From: Bacteroidales bacterium UBA4912
GTDB taxonomy: Bacteria; Bacteroidota; Bacteroidia; Bacteroidales; Dysgonomonadaceae
DNA: 64,000 bases
Assembly (NCBI GenBank): GCA_002398875.1
Contig: DHCC01000073.1
Span: forward strand, 26,554-90,553
Direction: 5' to 3'
Below the pieces are notes generated by a model that was given only the letters and a program-made list of their open reading frames with translations, was not told the DNA's origin and did not search any database. Position numbers and translations under genes: made by a program. Shown piece by piece: positions 36,509 to 44,926 of this stretch; the stretch's first letter is position 1, and each line of letters begins with the position of its first letter.

Positions 36509-37117
36509 TTAGCAATTACACCCACCTGATCCACAGCCGTCTCCATTTGAACTACCACAACCGCAGGCTTCACCGTTTTCTTTGCCTGAGCCTTCAGATC
36601 CACAATCACATGAACCACAACCACAACCTCCTCCGGAAAATAGTGCTGCTATCTCTTCAGGTGATGCATCTCTGACACCTAAAACTTTACCTGTGAAATG
36701 CATTTTCTCTCCTGCAAGTGGATGATTAAAATCCATTGTAACTATATCATCACCTATCTCAACAACTGAGCCCATTAGCCTATTACCGGATGAGTCCATC
36801 ATAGGTACAACATTTCCCTCGAAAAGTACTTCATTATCTATCTTGCCTTCAATCTTAAAAATTTTTTTAGGAAGTTCTATAACCTGAGCATCATCATATT
36901 CACCGTATGCATCTTCCGGAGTTAGTTGAAAGTTAAACTCTGCACCTTGTTCAAGCCCTTCGATCTCTCTTTCGAAAGCATCAAGCATCATGTTTGTTCC
37001 AAATATAAATTCCATAGGCTGTTCTTCGGTGGCTTGTTCCATTAATTCTAGATTATCGCCTTCTCCCACATTCAGGTCATAAGAAAGTGTAATATATTTG
37101 TTATCTGAAATTCTCAT
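36509..37117 (-). CDS. slyD: SlyD-type FKBP peptidyl-prolyl isomerase with Cys-rich tail
   Basis: A 202-aa cytoplasmic isomerase and chaperone. The FKBP core (1-70, ending about residue 155) carries the insert-in-flap domain, seen in QATEEQPMEFIFGTN, LTPEDAYGEYDD and MDFNHPLAGEKMHFTGK. The last ~40 residues are almost only Gly, Ser and Cys: nine cysteines (CGCGSCDC, ACGCG, CGSGGCNC) and no histidine. E. coli SlyD uses a His/Cys tail to deliver nickel; a pure-Cys tail may bind softer metals or zinc. It is 3 bases upstream of aroC. Confidence 0.88.
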   Translation of the reverse strand: MRISDNKYITLSYDLNVGEGDNLELMEQATEEQPMEFIFGTNMMLDAFEREIEGLEQGAEFNFQLTPEDAYGEYDDAQVIELPKKIFKIEGKIDNEVLFEGNVVPMMDSSGNRLMGSVVEIGDDIVTMDFNHPLAGEKMHFTGKVLGVRDASPEEIAALFSGGGCGCGSCDCGSEGSGKENGEACGCGSSNGDGCGSGGCNC

Positions 37118-37179
37118 TGATTTTTTATTTTAAATGATTTATATGTAATTGAATAATAACAATCAAATAGATGTGATGT

Positions 37180-38352
37180 TTACTTATTAACCGCGTTTTT
37201 AAGATTTTCTAGAGCTTTTTCAAGTACTAACCTCGATGTTCCTACATTCAATCTCATAAAACCTTCACCTTCCTGACCAAAAACTGTTCCATCGTTAAGT
37301 GCAAGTCCGGCTTCCTCAACAAATAGCTTAACAAGGTCACGCTGTGATAGCTTCAAAGATCTGCAGTCAAGCCATACCAGAAACGAAGCCTCAGGCAGCA
37401 TTGCTTTTATTTGTGGAATATTCTTTTTTAAATAACTGTCTACAAAGTTAACATTACCTTGAACATATTCAAGCATCTGATCAAGCCAATCAACACATTC
37501 ATCATAAGCGATCCTAGTTGCAGTATAAGCGAATAGTGTTCCCTCATCCAGACCTCTTGGTCTTATATAACTTAAATATTTGTCTCTTATTTCTTTGTTG
37601 GTGATGATTGCGAATGAACTTACTATTCCGGCAATATTGAAAGTTTTACTCGGTGCCATTAGCGTAATGCAGTTATTCTCTGCTTTAGGAGATACTTTTG
37701 CAAAAGGTGTATGTGTAAATCCTGGTAATGCCATATCAGAATGAATCTCATCGGAAACAACTATAATATTATTGTCGTAGCAAATTCCTGCAAGTTCTTC
37801 AAGTTCTTTCGGTGACCAGACTCTTCCTGCCGGATTGTGCGGGTTACATAAAATAAGCATCTTGCATTGTTTTTCACTTACAATTTTTCGTAATCCATCG
37901 AAATCCATTCTATATTTTCCATTGTACTCTAAAAGTGGATTATTGACTACATTTCTGCCTAACGAGCTGCTTACTATTCTGAATGGGTGATATACAGGAG
38001 GTTGTATTATAATATTATCACCATGTTCTGTGAATTCATCAATCGCAAAAGCAAAACCTTTTACAACTCCCGGTACATAAATAATATCATCTTTATTAAC
38101 CTTCCATTTATGCCGACTTTCAAGCCATTTGATTATTGAATTGAAGTATGGTTCTGATTGAATTGTATAACCAAATAATCCATGCTCTACTCTTTTCATG
38201 AGAGCTTCAGTTATTGCTGGAGGTGACTTAAAGTCCATATCTGCAACCCATAAAGGTATAAGATCCTCACGACCAAATAGAGACTTCAAGTTTTCAAGTT
38301 TCGAACTATCAGTGTTTGACCTGTCGATTATCTCGTCAAAATTATATTTCAT
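37180..38352 (-). CDS. patB: PatB/MalY-type aminotransferase (cystathionine beta-lyase)
   Basis: A protein of about 390 aa of the PLP-dependent aminotransferase class I/II fold, PatB/MalY subgroup. Hallmarks are PLWVADMDFKSPPAI, the substrate region NPHNPAGRVW, the PLP phosphate-binding area, and LMAPSKTFNIAGI with the PLP lysine. It probably cleaves cystathionine or cysteine-like sulfur amino acids. The start at ATG 38352 (MKYNFDEIIDRS) fits the family; an upstream in-frame ATG at 38364 adds four residues. It ends 62 bases before slyD and is in the same strand group. Confidence 0.9.
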   Translation of the reverse strand: MKYNFDEIIDRSNTDSSKLENLKSLFGREDLIPLWVADMDFKSPPAITEALMKRVEHGLFGYTIQSEPYFNSIIKWLESRHKWKVNKDDIIYVPGVVKGFAFAIDEFTEHGDNIIIQPPVYHPFRIVSSSLGRNVVNNPLLEYNGKYRMDFDGLRKIVSEKQCKMLILCNPHNPAGRVWSPKELEELAGICYDNNIIVVSDEIHSDMALPGFTHTPFAKVSPKAENNCITLMAPSKTFNIAGIVSSFAIITNKEIRDKYLSYIRPRGLDEGTLFAYTATRIAYDECVDWLDQMLEYVQGNVNFVDSYLKKNIPQIKAMLPEASFLVWLDCRSLKLSQRDLVKLFVEEAGLALNDGTVFGQEGEGFMRLNVGTSRLVLEKALENLKNAVNK

Positions 38353-38368
38353 ACGATAAAACAATTAT

Positions 38369-39211
38369 CTAATAATAAACACTTTCAATTACACTTTTAT
38401 CATGAGCTAGTTTACCTCCAATATAAAGAGATTCGAAAGCAAGACCCAGTACAAACTGATGTGCATTAGTTTTAGTAATCAACTCATTCACATCTGTTGA
38501 ATAATAATCCCACAAATAACCTGTACGTATTGTTATATTTCTAACCGGAATATCTATTGTAAAATAGTTACGCAAAGCCATCTGATTATGAAATGAACCA
38601 AAATGTACCGTTCCTTTGTTATTCCCGAGAGTAAATATCTCATAATAGGAATGTCCGTATTCAGGTGAGAAAAACATACCTGCAAAAGGGGTTGACAACT
38701 GCCACCTGAAAGTCAGATTACGCCAGCTGTATAAAGCCATTGCAGAAAGATTTAAGTTGACATATGTTTTAAGTGATCCCGGATTGTTTGTATTTCTAAC
38801 ATTATAAATTCCACCCAGTGAAGCCTCAGTACCACCGCCTCCAAACAGCCGTAAATTTTCTGAATTGAATATAGGGTAAAACCCGTTTAGACTATAATAC
38901 AGACTACCCCAATATTCTGAGGAAGATGAAGTGGGATTTTTAGTAATAGCTGTTTGTATTCTAAACTGATTCTGAATCAATCCTTTATCGCCAAAAAATG
39001 TGGATCCTTTCAAACGATCATGAATCAGTGAAATTGCAATTCCATCGTATGTAATCGGTGAGAGGTAACTGTCATCTAAAAAAGCTTTACCTATACCCAC
39101 GAGTGTGGATTGATTAACGGGTCTTACTGATTTTATAGTGCCAGACTCCTGTGAAAAAAGCAGACAAGAAAAACTAAACCATATACAAACTAAAAAAGGA
39201 ATCCTTTTCAT
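38369..39211 (-). CDS. DUF3316-like exported protein
   Basis: A 280-aa exported protein. After a signal peptide (about 1-20) the body is rich in aromatic and alternating-strand segments (for example GSLYYSLNGFYPIF, TFRWQLSTPFAGMFFSPEYG and FTIDIPVRNITIRTGYLWD) ending with FESLYIGGKLAHD. This is a small outer-membrane beta-barrel pattern and fits DUF3316-type Bacteroidales proteins. The function is unknown. It is 4 bases from patB (with the longer patB start) and 37 bases downstream of parC. Confidence 0.65.
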   Translation of the reverse strand: MKRIPFLVCIWFSFSCLLFSQESGTIKSVRPVNQSTLVGIGKAFLDDSYLSPITYDGIAISLIHDRLKGSTFFGDKGLIQNQFRIQTAITKNPTSSSSEYWGSLYYSLNGFYPIFNSENLRLFGGGGTEASLGGIYNVRNTNNPGSLKTYVNLNLSAMALYSWRNLTFRWQLSTPFAGMFFSPEYGHSYYEIFTLGNNKGTVHFGSFHNQMALRNYFTIDIPVRNITIRTGYLWDYYSTDVNELITKTNAHQFVLGLAFESLYIGGKLAHDKSVIESVYY

Positions 39212-39248
39212 CTAAAAAATTTATTTCGTTTTTATGATTTTGGCGCCA

Positions 39249-41984
39249 TTAATCAAATAATTTCATCTGTCCGGAAATTTTATCTCTCAAATCTGAATCT
39301 GATATCTCCTCATTCCCATTTTCGGAATTATCTTCTTCTATTTCAACTTTAGTCGATTTATCCTCATTTACGGGTTCAGGAAATCGAGTAGGTTCCAATT
39401 CAATTACAGTTTCAACCTCAAAATTAGAGATTCTCTTTCCTTTTGCTTTATAACTTTTTTCACCAATAAACTCTTCAGCATCCAGCTCTATGGGCTCACG
39501 AAAATCATCATTACCTCCAAAGATAGCCTTTACCCTGGGATAAACTGCATCTGTAAGTAAAAATAAACGGGATTCACTATTTTCGCCCATAAAATTAAGT
39601 GGTTTCTCTGCAGCATCCATTGTAAAGCGTTTAAGGTATGCATAACCTTGATCAGCGTCAAAAAGTGCGGCTGTCCATACTTTATGTTTGTCGTATTTCT
39701 CTATAATAAGCAAATCATCGGGGAAGTGATTCGATAGATCGAAATTACATATATAGAAGTCACCACTTTTAGTAACCACCAGTATCATATCTTCACCTTG
39801 AAACTCACCAAGGAATTTACCTCCTCCTTCATAGTTGAGTCTGAAAACATCCGGATCATACCAAACCTTTCTTCCTCCCAATGTTGAAACTCCTTTTTGT
39901 TTTAATTGAATTCTATGAACTTCAGCTTTTGTAAGTATATTTCCGATTGTACCACGACCTCTTATTTCAATTTCACTAAAATCCTTTTCGAACTGAAGAA
40001 TACGTAAGCGAGGTTTTGGTTTCAAAATCACTCTGATAGTTTCAGCTTCACCATTTGGGTTAGCACTAAAGTAAGCTATTCGTGAACCTGCCTTCCCTCT
40101 GGTCAGATCATATTCTTTATCACGGGTAACACTCGTAACTGCAAATCTTTTAATATAATGAGGTGATGTTCTGCCATCCCTGTACACTACATTATAAATC
40201 GTTCGCTTATCGTTCTTTTTAAATACGTTTGCATAAAGTATACCTTTTCCAACAAACATTTTATCACTAACTTTCACCACTTTATATTTTCCATCTTTGA
40301 AAAATACAATAACATCATCCATATCTGAGCAATTACAAATAAACTCATCTTTTTTCAGACCTGTACCAATAAAACCCTCTTCCCTGTTTATGTACAACTT
40401 TTCATTGGCTTCTGCTACTTTAACTGCTTCGATATTTTCAAAGCTTCTTATTTCAGTCTTACGCGGGTAGTTTTTTCCATAACGTTCTTTAAGCATCAGA
40501 TACCATGAGATAGTATAGTCAACAAGATTATTGAGATTATGATTAATCTCATCTATTTCTTCAAGAAGTTTAGCAATCAACTCATCAGATTTACTGGCAT
40601 TAAATTTTAGTATTCGAGCCATCTTAATTTCCATCAACCTAAGAATATCTTCACGATTAATTTCCCTGATAAAGGTGGGTTTAAATGGCTCTAATCGCTT
40701 ATCAATATGATCAACAGCATTATCCATATTTTTAGCGTTCTCAAATTCTTTATCTTTATAGATACGCTCTTCGATGAATATTCTTTCGAGTGATGCAAAA
40801 AGATGAGACTCCTGCTTTTCACCTCTTTCTATCTCCAGTTCTTTCTTAAGTAATTCCTTAGTTCTGTTTACCGAAGCAATAAGAACATCACTTACAGTTA
40901 GGAAATGAGGTTTATCACTATCAATAACGCAACAATTAGGTGATATACTTATCTCACAGTCTGTAAAGGCGTACAATGCATCAATCGTCTTGTCTGATGA
41001 CACTCCTGAAGCAAGCTGCACATGTATTTCAACATCCTGAGCAGTTATATCATCAACTCTCCTGATCTTTATTTTACCCTTTTCATTAGCTTTTAGAATT
41101 GAGTCCACCAATCCGGAAGTAGTTCTTCCGTATGGCACATCTTTAATTATTAAGGTCTTATTATCAAGCTTCGAAATTGTAGTACGCACTTTCACAGAAC
41201 CGCCGCGTTCCCCGTCATTATATTTTTCTACATCAACATAACCTCCTGTCTGGAAATCAGGGTAGAGTTTAAATGGTTTACCTTCCAGGTATGAAATAGA
41301 TGCATCACACAACTCATTAAAGTTGTGTGGTAAAATTTTGGAAGAAAGACCTACTGCAATACCTTCAGCTCCCTGTGCCAGCAATAATGGAAATTTTGCC
41401 GGCAAAGTAACCGGCTCCTTATTACGACCGTCATAAGATGGTTTCCATTCAGTAGTCTTTGGATTAAATAATACCTCAAGAGCAAATTTTGTTAGCCGAG
41501 CTTCAATATAACGTGGTGCGGCAGCACTATCTCCTGTGAGAATATTTCCCCAGTTTCCCTGGCTGTCAATTAAAAGATCTTTTTGTCCCAGTTGCACTAA
41601 AGCATCACCTATAGATGCATCACCGTGTGGGTGAAACTGCATGGTATTTCCGATAATATTGGCTACTTTATTATAACGACCGTCGTCTATTCGTTTCATC
41701 GCATGCAGAATACGACGCTGTACAGGTTTAAGCCCGTCAGATATATGAGGCACTGCACGTTCCAGTATCACATACGAAGCGTAATCTAAAAACCAGTTCT
41801 GATACATTTTTGACAAGTTCAGAGTACTATCTTCACCTAAACGCACAGGAACTCTTGAGTTTGAACCAACTCCAGAGGAAAAACTCGTTTCTAAATCGTC
41901 ATCCTGCGGGTTCTCTTTATTATCATTCTGCAGGGCATCATCTTTTTCTGTAATATCGTCGTCGTTAATCTGTTTAGAAGACAT
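39249..41984 (-). CDS. parC: DNA topoisomerase IV subunit A / gyrase A-type protein
   Basis: A 911-aa type IIA topoisomerase subunit. After an acidic N-terminal extension of about 50 residues the breakage-reunion domain begins (ISDGLKPVQRRILHAM), with the catalytic tyrosine in AAPRYIEARLTKFA. A tower and coiled-coil region follow, and then a C-terminal beta-pinwheel without the canonical GyrA box, consistent with ParC. A Glu/Asp-rich tail closes the protein. The ParE subunit is not in this window. It is likely first gene of a minus-strand group ending with DUF1460, and has its own promoter at 42073-42103. Confidence 0.9.
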   Translation of the reverse strand: MSSKQINDDDITEKDDALQNDNKENPQDDDLETSFSSGVGSNSRVPVRLGEDSTLNLSKMYQNWFLDYASYVILERAVPHISDGLKPVQRRILHAMKRIDDGRYNKVANIIGNTMQFHPHGDASIGDALVQLGQKDLLIDSQGNWGNILTGDSAAAPRYIEARLTKFALEVLFNPKTTEWKPSYDGRNKEPVTLPAKFPLLLAQGAEGIAVGLSSKILPHNFNELCDASISYLEGKPFKLYPDFQTGGYVDVEKYNDGERGGSVKVRTTISKLDNKTLIIKDVPYGRTTSGLVDSILKANEKGKIKIRRVDDITAQDVEIHVQLASGVSSDKTIDALYAFTDCEISISPNCCVIDSDKPHFLTVSDVLIASVNRTKELLKKELEIERGEKQESHLFASLERIFIEERIYKDKEFENAKNMDNAVDHIDKRLEPFKPTFIREINREDILRLMEIKMARILKFNASKSDELIAKLLEEIDEINHNLNNLVDYTISWYLMLKERYGKNYPRKTEIRSFENIEAVKVAEANEKLYINREEGFIGTGLKKDEFICNCSDMDDVIVFFKDGKYKVVKVSDKMFVGKGILYANVFKKNDKRTIYNVVYRDGRTSPHYIKRFAVTSVTRDKEYDLTRGKAGSRIAYFSANPNGEAETIRVILKPKPRLRILQFEKDFSEIEIRGRGTIGNILTKAEVHRIQLKQKGVSTLGGRKVWYDPDVFRLNYEGGGKFLGEFQGEDMILVVTKSGDFYICNFDLSNHFPDDLLIIEKYDKHKVWTAALFDADQGYAYLKRFTMDAAEKPLNFMGENSESRLFLLTDAVYPRVKAIFGGNDDFREPIELDAEEFIGEKSYKAKGKRISNFEVETVIELEPTRFPEPVNEDKSTKVEIEEDNSENGNEEISDSDLRDKISGQMKLFD

Positions 41985-42072
41985 ATGTCAATTAAATAAA
42001 CAGATGCTTACTACCTGATTTAGGTAGCACACATCGTTTTCAGTGGTGTAAATTATTTACTTAAAAATCGCT

Positions 42073-42103
42073 CAAAGATATACAAATTGGGTTTAATTTC
42101 AAA
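42073..42103 (-). promoter_or_regulatory. Promoter of parC
   Basis: Read on the minus strand: TTTG (42100-42103), 19 bases, TATCTTTG (42073-42080). Both match the Bacteroidota consensus; predicted start near 42066, leader of ~80 bases. Confidence 0.6.
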
Positions 42104-42228
42104 ATAGATAAACATTGACATTTAAGATGAAAAACACCGCACTTAAATCGAAATTTAAGCGTTAACATATTTAACTTACATATTTTTAATTATTTTTGTC
42201 GTATAATATAAGCAAGAAAGTGCTCATT

Positions 42229-42260
42229 TTTGTTGTAAAGTAAGGACGAAGGTATTTTTG
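42229..42260 (+). promoter_or_regulatory. Promoter of the M48 peptidase gene
   Basis: TTTG at 42229-42232, 20 bases, TATTTTTG at 42253-42260. Predicted start near 42267, about 36 bases before the ATG at 42303. Confidence 0.6.
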
Positions 42261-42302
42261 AAAATGAGTAATAGAGCAAAATAATAACTAAACAACTTAA
42301 CT

Positions 42303-43217
42303 ATGGAAATAATTAGAACGCCAAAAACATTTGTGAAATCAATACTGATATTTTTTACGGCTTTTCTTATCATCTCTTGTGGAAGTGTGCCGTTTACGGG
42401 CAGGAGACAATTACAGCTGGTATCAAACGATGAAGTGATCGCACTTAGCTTACAGCAATACCAGGAATTTATGCGCACAGCACCAGTCGAACGAGGCACA
42501 GCAGACGCCCAGATGGTAAATCGTGTAGGAAATAGAATAGCGAAAGCTGTAGAGACATTTTATAAAAGTAATGGATATGAGTCTGAGCTGGATAACTATG
42601 CCTGGGAATTTAATCTTGTAGCTGATAAAAGTGTAAATGCTTTTGCGATGCCTGGAGGTAAAGTAGTAGTATACTCCGGACTATTACCTGTTACGCAGAC
42701 AGAAGAAGCTCTGGCAGTTGTTATCGGCCACGAAATTGCACATGTAATTGCAAGGCATTCAAATGAAAGATTGAGTCAGCAGGTAGCACTTCAATACGGA
42801 GGTGCTGTTGCAGGTGGTCTGCTGGGAAATTCTGAATCAACTCGTCAGATTGCATCTACAGTTTTTGGTTTGGGTGCTCAATACGGAGTAATGATGCCGT
42901 ATGCACGAAAACAAGAACTGGAATCTGATGAAATAGGTGTGATTATTATGGCCATTGCAGGTTACGATCCAAGATCTGCTATACCGTTTTGGACAAGGAT
43001 GGCACAAGCATCAGGAGGTGCATCAGTACCGGAAGTTTTAAGTACACACCCAACAGACAGCAGAAGAATTGAAAGACTTACTGCAATTATGCCAACAGCT
43101 CTTCAATATTATAAAGGTTCGGGCTTTCAAAACCAAACAACCGAACCCATAAAAACTAAAACTCCTGTTCCAGTGGAAACAAAGAAAGCCATAACTTCAG
43201 AAGAATGGTCCTTTTAA
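42303..43217 (+). CDS. M48-family metallopeptidase lipoprotein (LoiP/YcaL-type)
   Basis: A 304-aa periplasmic, probably outer-membrane-anchored peptidase. The signal ends in FLIISC (lipobox), then GSVPFTGRRQLQLVSND. The zinc motif is HEIAHVIARHSNE (residues 143-147 hold HEIAH), and the third ligand Glu is in ELESDEIGV. It is a relative of LoiP/YggG and BepA, which work in outer-membrane protein quality control. It has its own promoter and overlaps the convergent DUF4293 gene by 4 bases. Confidence 0.9.
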   Translation: MEIIRTPKTFVKSILIFFTAFLIISCGSVPFTGRRQLQLVSNDEVIALSLQQYQEFMRTAPVERGTADAQMVNRVGNRIAKAVETFYKSNGYESELDNYAWEFNLVADKSVNAFAMPGGKVVVYSGLLPVTQTEEALAVVIGHEIAHVIARHSNERLSQQVALQYGGAVAGGLLGNSESTRQIASTVFGLGAQYGVMMPYARKQELESDEIGVIIMAIAGYDPRSAIPFWTRMAQASGGASVPEVLSTHPTDSRRIERLTAIMPTALQYYKGSGFQNQTTEPIKTKTPVPVETKKAITSEEWSF

Positions 43218-43669
43218 CCTCTCAACCGGTTTAATGACTGAACCAAAGCCTCATCCGCACCAATTTTCCTTATTGCAAGTATGGTAAGGATGATGGCTAT
43301 TAAAGGCATTATTAAACCTATACCGATTTTATTAAAAACGAGCTCTTCTACTGAGAATACTTTATAGAATATAAATCCAAAAAAAAGATAAAAACCAATC
43401 ATCAATATTATATTGAAAATTGATAGTCTAATCTGTAACATCCTTTTTTTATATAAAAAGATAGTTATCAAAGCTAAAATCGAGCTACTAAGACTAATTG
43501 CGAAAAGACCCCAGGTGGAATCATTTAGTGTTCCATTCATGTAAATACCCATAGCCTCAAACACAACTTCGTCGCTATTGTAATAAAATGTAGCCAACTG
43601 AGTTGAAGAAGCAATCAGCATTGCAGCAGCAGCCAAAACAAGAAATAATGTTTGAATACGTTGAAACAT
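43214..43669 (-). CDS. DUF4293 membrane protein
   Basis: A 151-aa protein with four hydrophobic segments and the typical start FQRIQTLFLVLAAAAML, conserved in DUF4293 proteins of Bacteroidota. The first extracytoplasmic loop holds a Tyr/Glu-containing stretch, and the end is basic (NRLRG). The function is unknown. Its position, last in the BamD, omega, DUF4293 group, is common in this phylum. Confidence 0.85.
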   Translation of the reverse strand: MFQRIQTLFLVLAAAAMLIASSTQLATFYYNSDEVVFEAMGIYMNGTLNDSTWGLFAISLSSSILALITIFLYKKRMLQIRLSIFNIILMIGFYLFFGFIFYKVFSVEELVFNKIGIGLIMPLIAIILTILAIRKIGADEALVQSLNRLRG

Positions 43670-43672
43670 AAA

Positions 43673-44005
43673 TCAGAACAAGTCTTTTTCTTTCGAAGGG
43701 TTACGATAATATATTTCGTTCTCTTTCCATTCTTCGATAGCAAGCAGTGATGGTTTTGGAAGTTTTTCGTAGAATTTGGATATCTCTATTTGCTCATGAT
43801 TTTCAAACACTTCTTCTAAATTATCACTATAAGAAGCAAACTCCTGAAGCTTAGAATCCAAGTCTTGTTTCATATCAATGCCTATCTGATTAGCTCTCTT
43901 TCCAATAATTCTAACCATCTCGTAAACATTTCCCACCGATTCGGATAATTTCATCACATCACGGGTTTCCGTGTTAGAACTTGCGGCAATTTTTCTGTAA
44001 TCCAT
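43673..44005 (-). CDS. rpoZ: RNA polymerase omega-type subunit
   Basis: A 110-aa protein with the omega/Rpb6 region around SVGNVYEMVRIIGKRANQIG at residues 24-43, then a helical extension and a C-terminal EWKENEIYYRNPSKEKDLF that is usual in the Bacteroidota form. It is annotated as omega in this phylum and lies between bamD (26 bases upstream) and DUF4293 (3 bases downstream), the expected place. Confidence 0.85.
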   Translation of the reverse strand: MDYRKIAASSNTETRDVMKLSESVGNVYEMVRIIGKRANQIGIDMKQDLDSKLQEFASYSDNLEEVFENHEQIEISKFYEKLPKPSLLAIEEWKENEIYYRNPSKEKDLF

Positions 44006-44031
44006 ATTTAATTTTGTATGTTTAATTTAAA

Positions 44032-44847
44032 TCAAGTAGTAGGTAAAACATCTATTTTACTTTGGGCTTCCTTATAGTAACTATCTGCTTCAGCAATATA
44101 TTTTCCATTTGGAAAAGTATTTGTATAATTAAAATACTCATCGACTACCATTCGGTAACGCTCAGGCTGTGTCTGTAATGTACTTCTCAGAGCGAACTCA
44201 TATCTGGCGCGAAGAATTGTAATCTGATACTCTTCTAAATAAATCGAAAATGGATAACTTTTCATTGCTTCCTGTGCTGTAACAACAGCTGACTCGTAAT
44301 TATTACCCATATAATTTCCGAGGTTTAAATACAGTTGTGCAGCCAGTAACTCTTTATATGCTAATTTCTCCTGAAGTTCAAACAAGTAATTCTTTGCTTG
44401 TTCAGCACGTTCTGTCTGAGGATATCGGTCTATATATTTTTGAAACTCAGCAATAGCAGTGTAAGTTTTAGATTGATCCAATTTTGGATCTGGTGAGTCA
44501 AGATACATTCCATAAGCTGAGTAAAATAAAGCGGACTCGGCATACTCACCGTTAGGATAAGTATTATAGTATGTTGTAAATGTCTCGGTAGCAGAGTAAT
44601 AATCCCTTGAATTGTAATGGCTCTGAGCTAAAAGATACAAAGATTCTTCTGCTTGTGCAGTACCTTTCATGAAAGCTATCAACTCATCCAGTAAAGTAAT
44701 ACTGCGACTGTACTTACCCTCTTCGAAATATTTTTTAGCATAGCTGTACTTCAAATCTCTGTCGGTACTTTTCAATATTTTGTTGTACTCGCTGCACGAA
44801 CTCAGGGCTAAAGCGAACATCAAAAAGTAGATAAGTTTTATTTTCAT
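44032..44847 (-). CDS. bamD: Outer-membrane assembly lipoprotein BamD
   Basis: A 271-aa lipoprotein of the beta-barrel assembly machine. The signal ends LALSSC, followed by EYNKILKSTDRDLKY typical of Bacteroidota BamD. Five TPR-like repeats fill the rest (for example AKKYFEEGKYSRSITLLDEL, LAQSHYNSRDYYSATETF). CAAATTTA at 44872-44879 matches a minus-strand -7 element, 24 bases before the start codon. It leads the bamD, rpoZ, DUF4293 group. Confidence 0.93.
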   Translation of the reverse strand: MKIKLIYFLMFALALSSCSEYNKILKSTDRDLKYSYAKKYFEEGKYSRSITLLDELIAFMKGTAQAEESLYLLAQSHYNSRDYYSATETFTTYYNTYPNGEYAESALFYSAYGMYLDSPDPKLDQSKTYTAIAEFQKYIDRYPQTERAEQAKNYLFELQEKLAYKELLAAQLYLNLGNYMGNNYESAVVTAQEAMKSYPFSIYLEEYQITILRARYEFALRSTLQTQPERYRMVVDEYFNYTNTFPNGKYIAEADSYYKEAQSKIDVLPTT

Positions 44848-44926
44848 TTCTTACAAGTCGGTTTAAGTCCGCAAATTTACTGAATCTTTCTCATTTATGG
44901 TTATACAAAACCGTTTTTATTCTATT

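Larger units (their letters stand above)
41985..42302. other. Divergent intergenic region of 318 bases
   Basis: It holds the parC promoter (42073-42103, minus), an M48 gene promoter (42229-42260, plus), a second isolated TATTTTTG at 42191-42198, and two inverted repeats: CTACCT / AGGTAG (42011-42016 and 42022-42027) in the parC leader, and CTTAAAT / ATTTAAG (42142-42148 and 42153-42159) between the promoters, possible operators. No RNA gene or open frame was seen. Confidence 0.55.
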
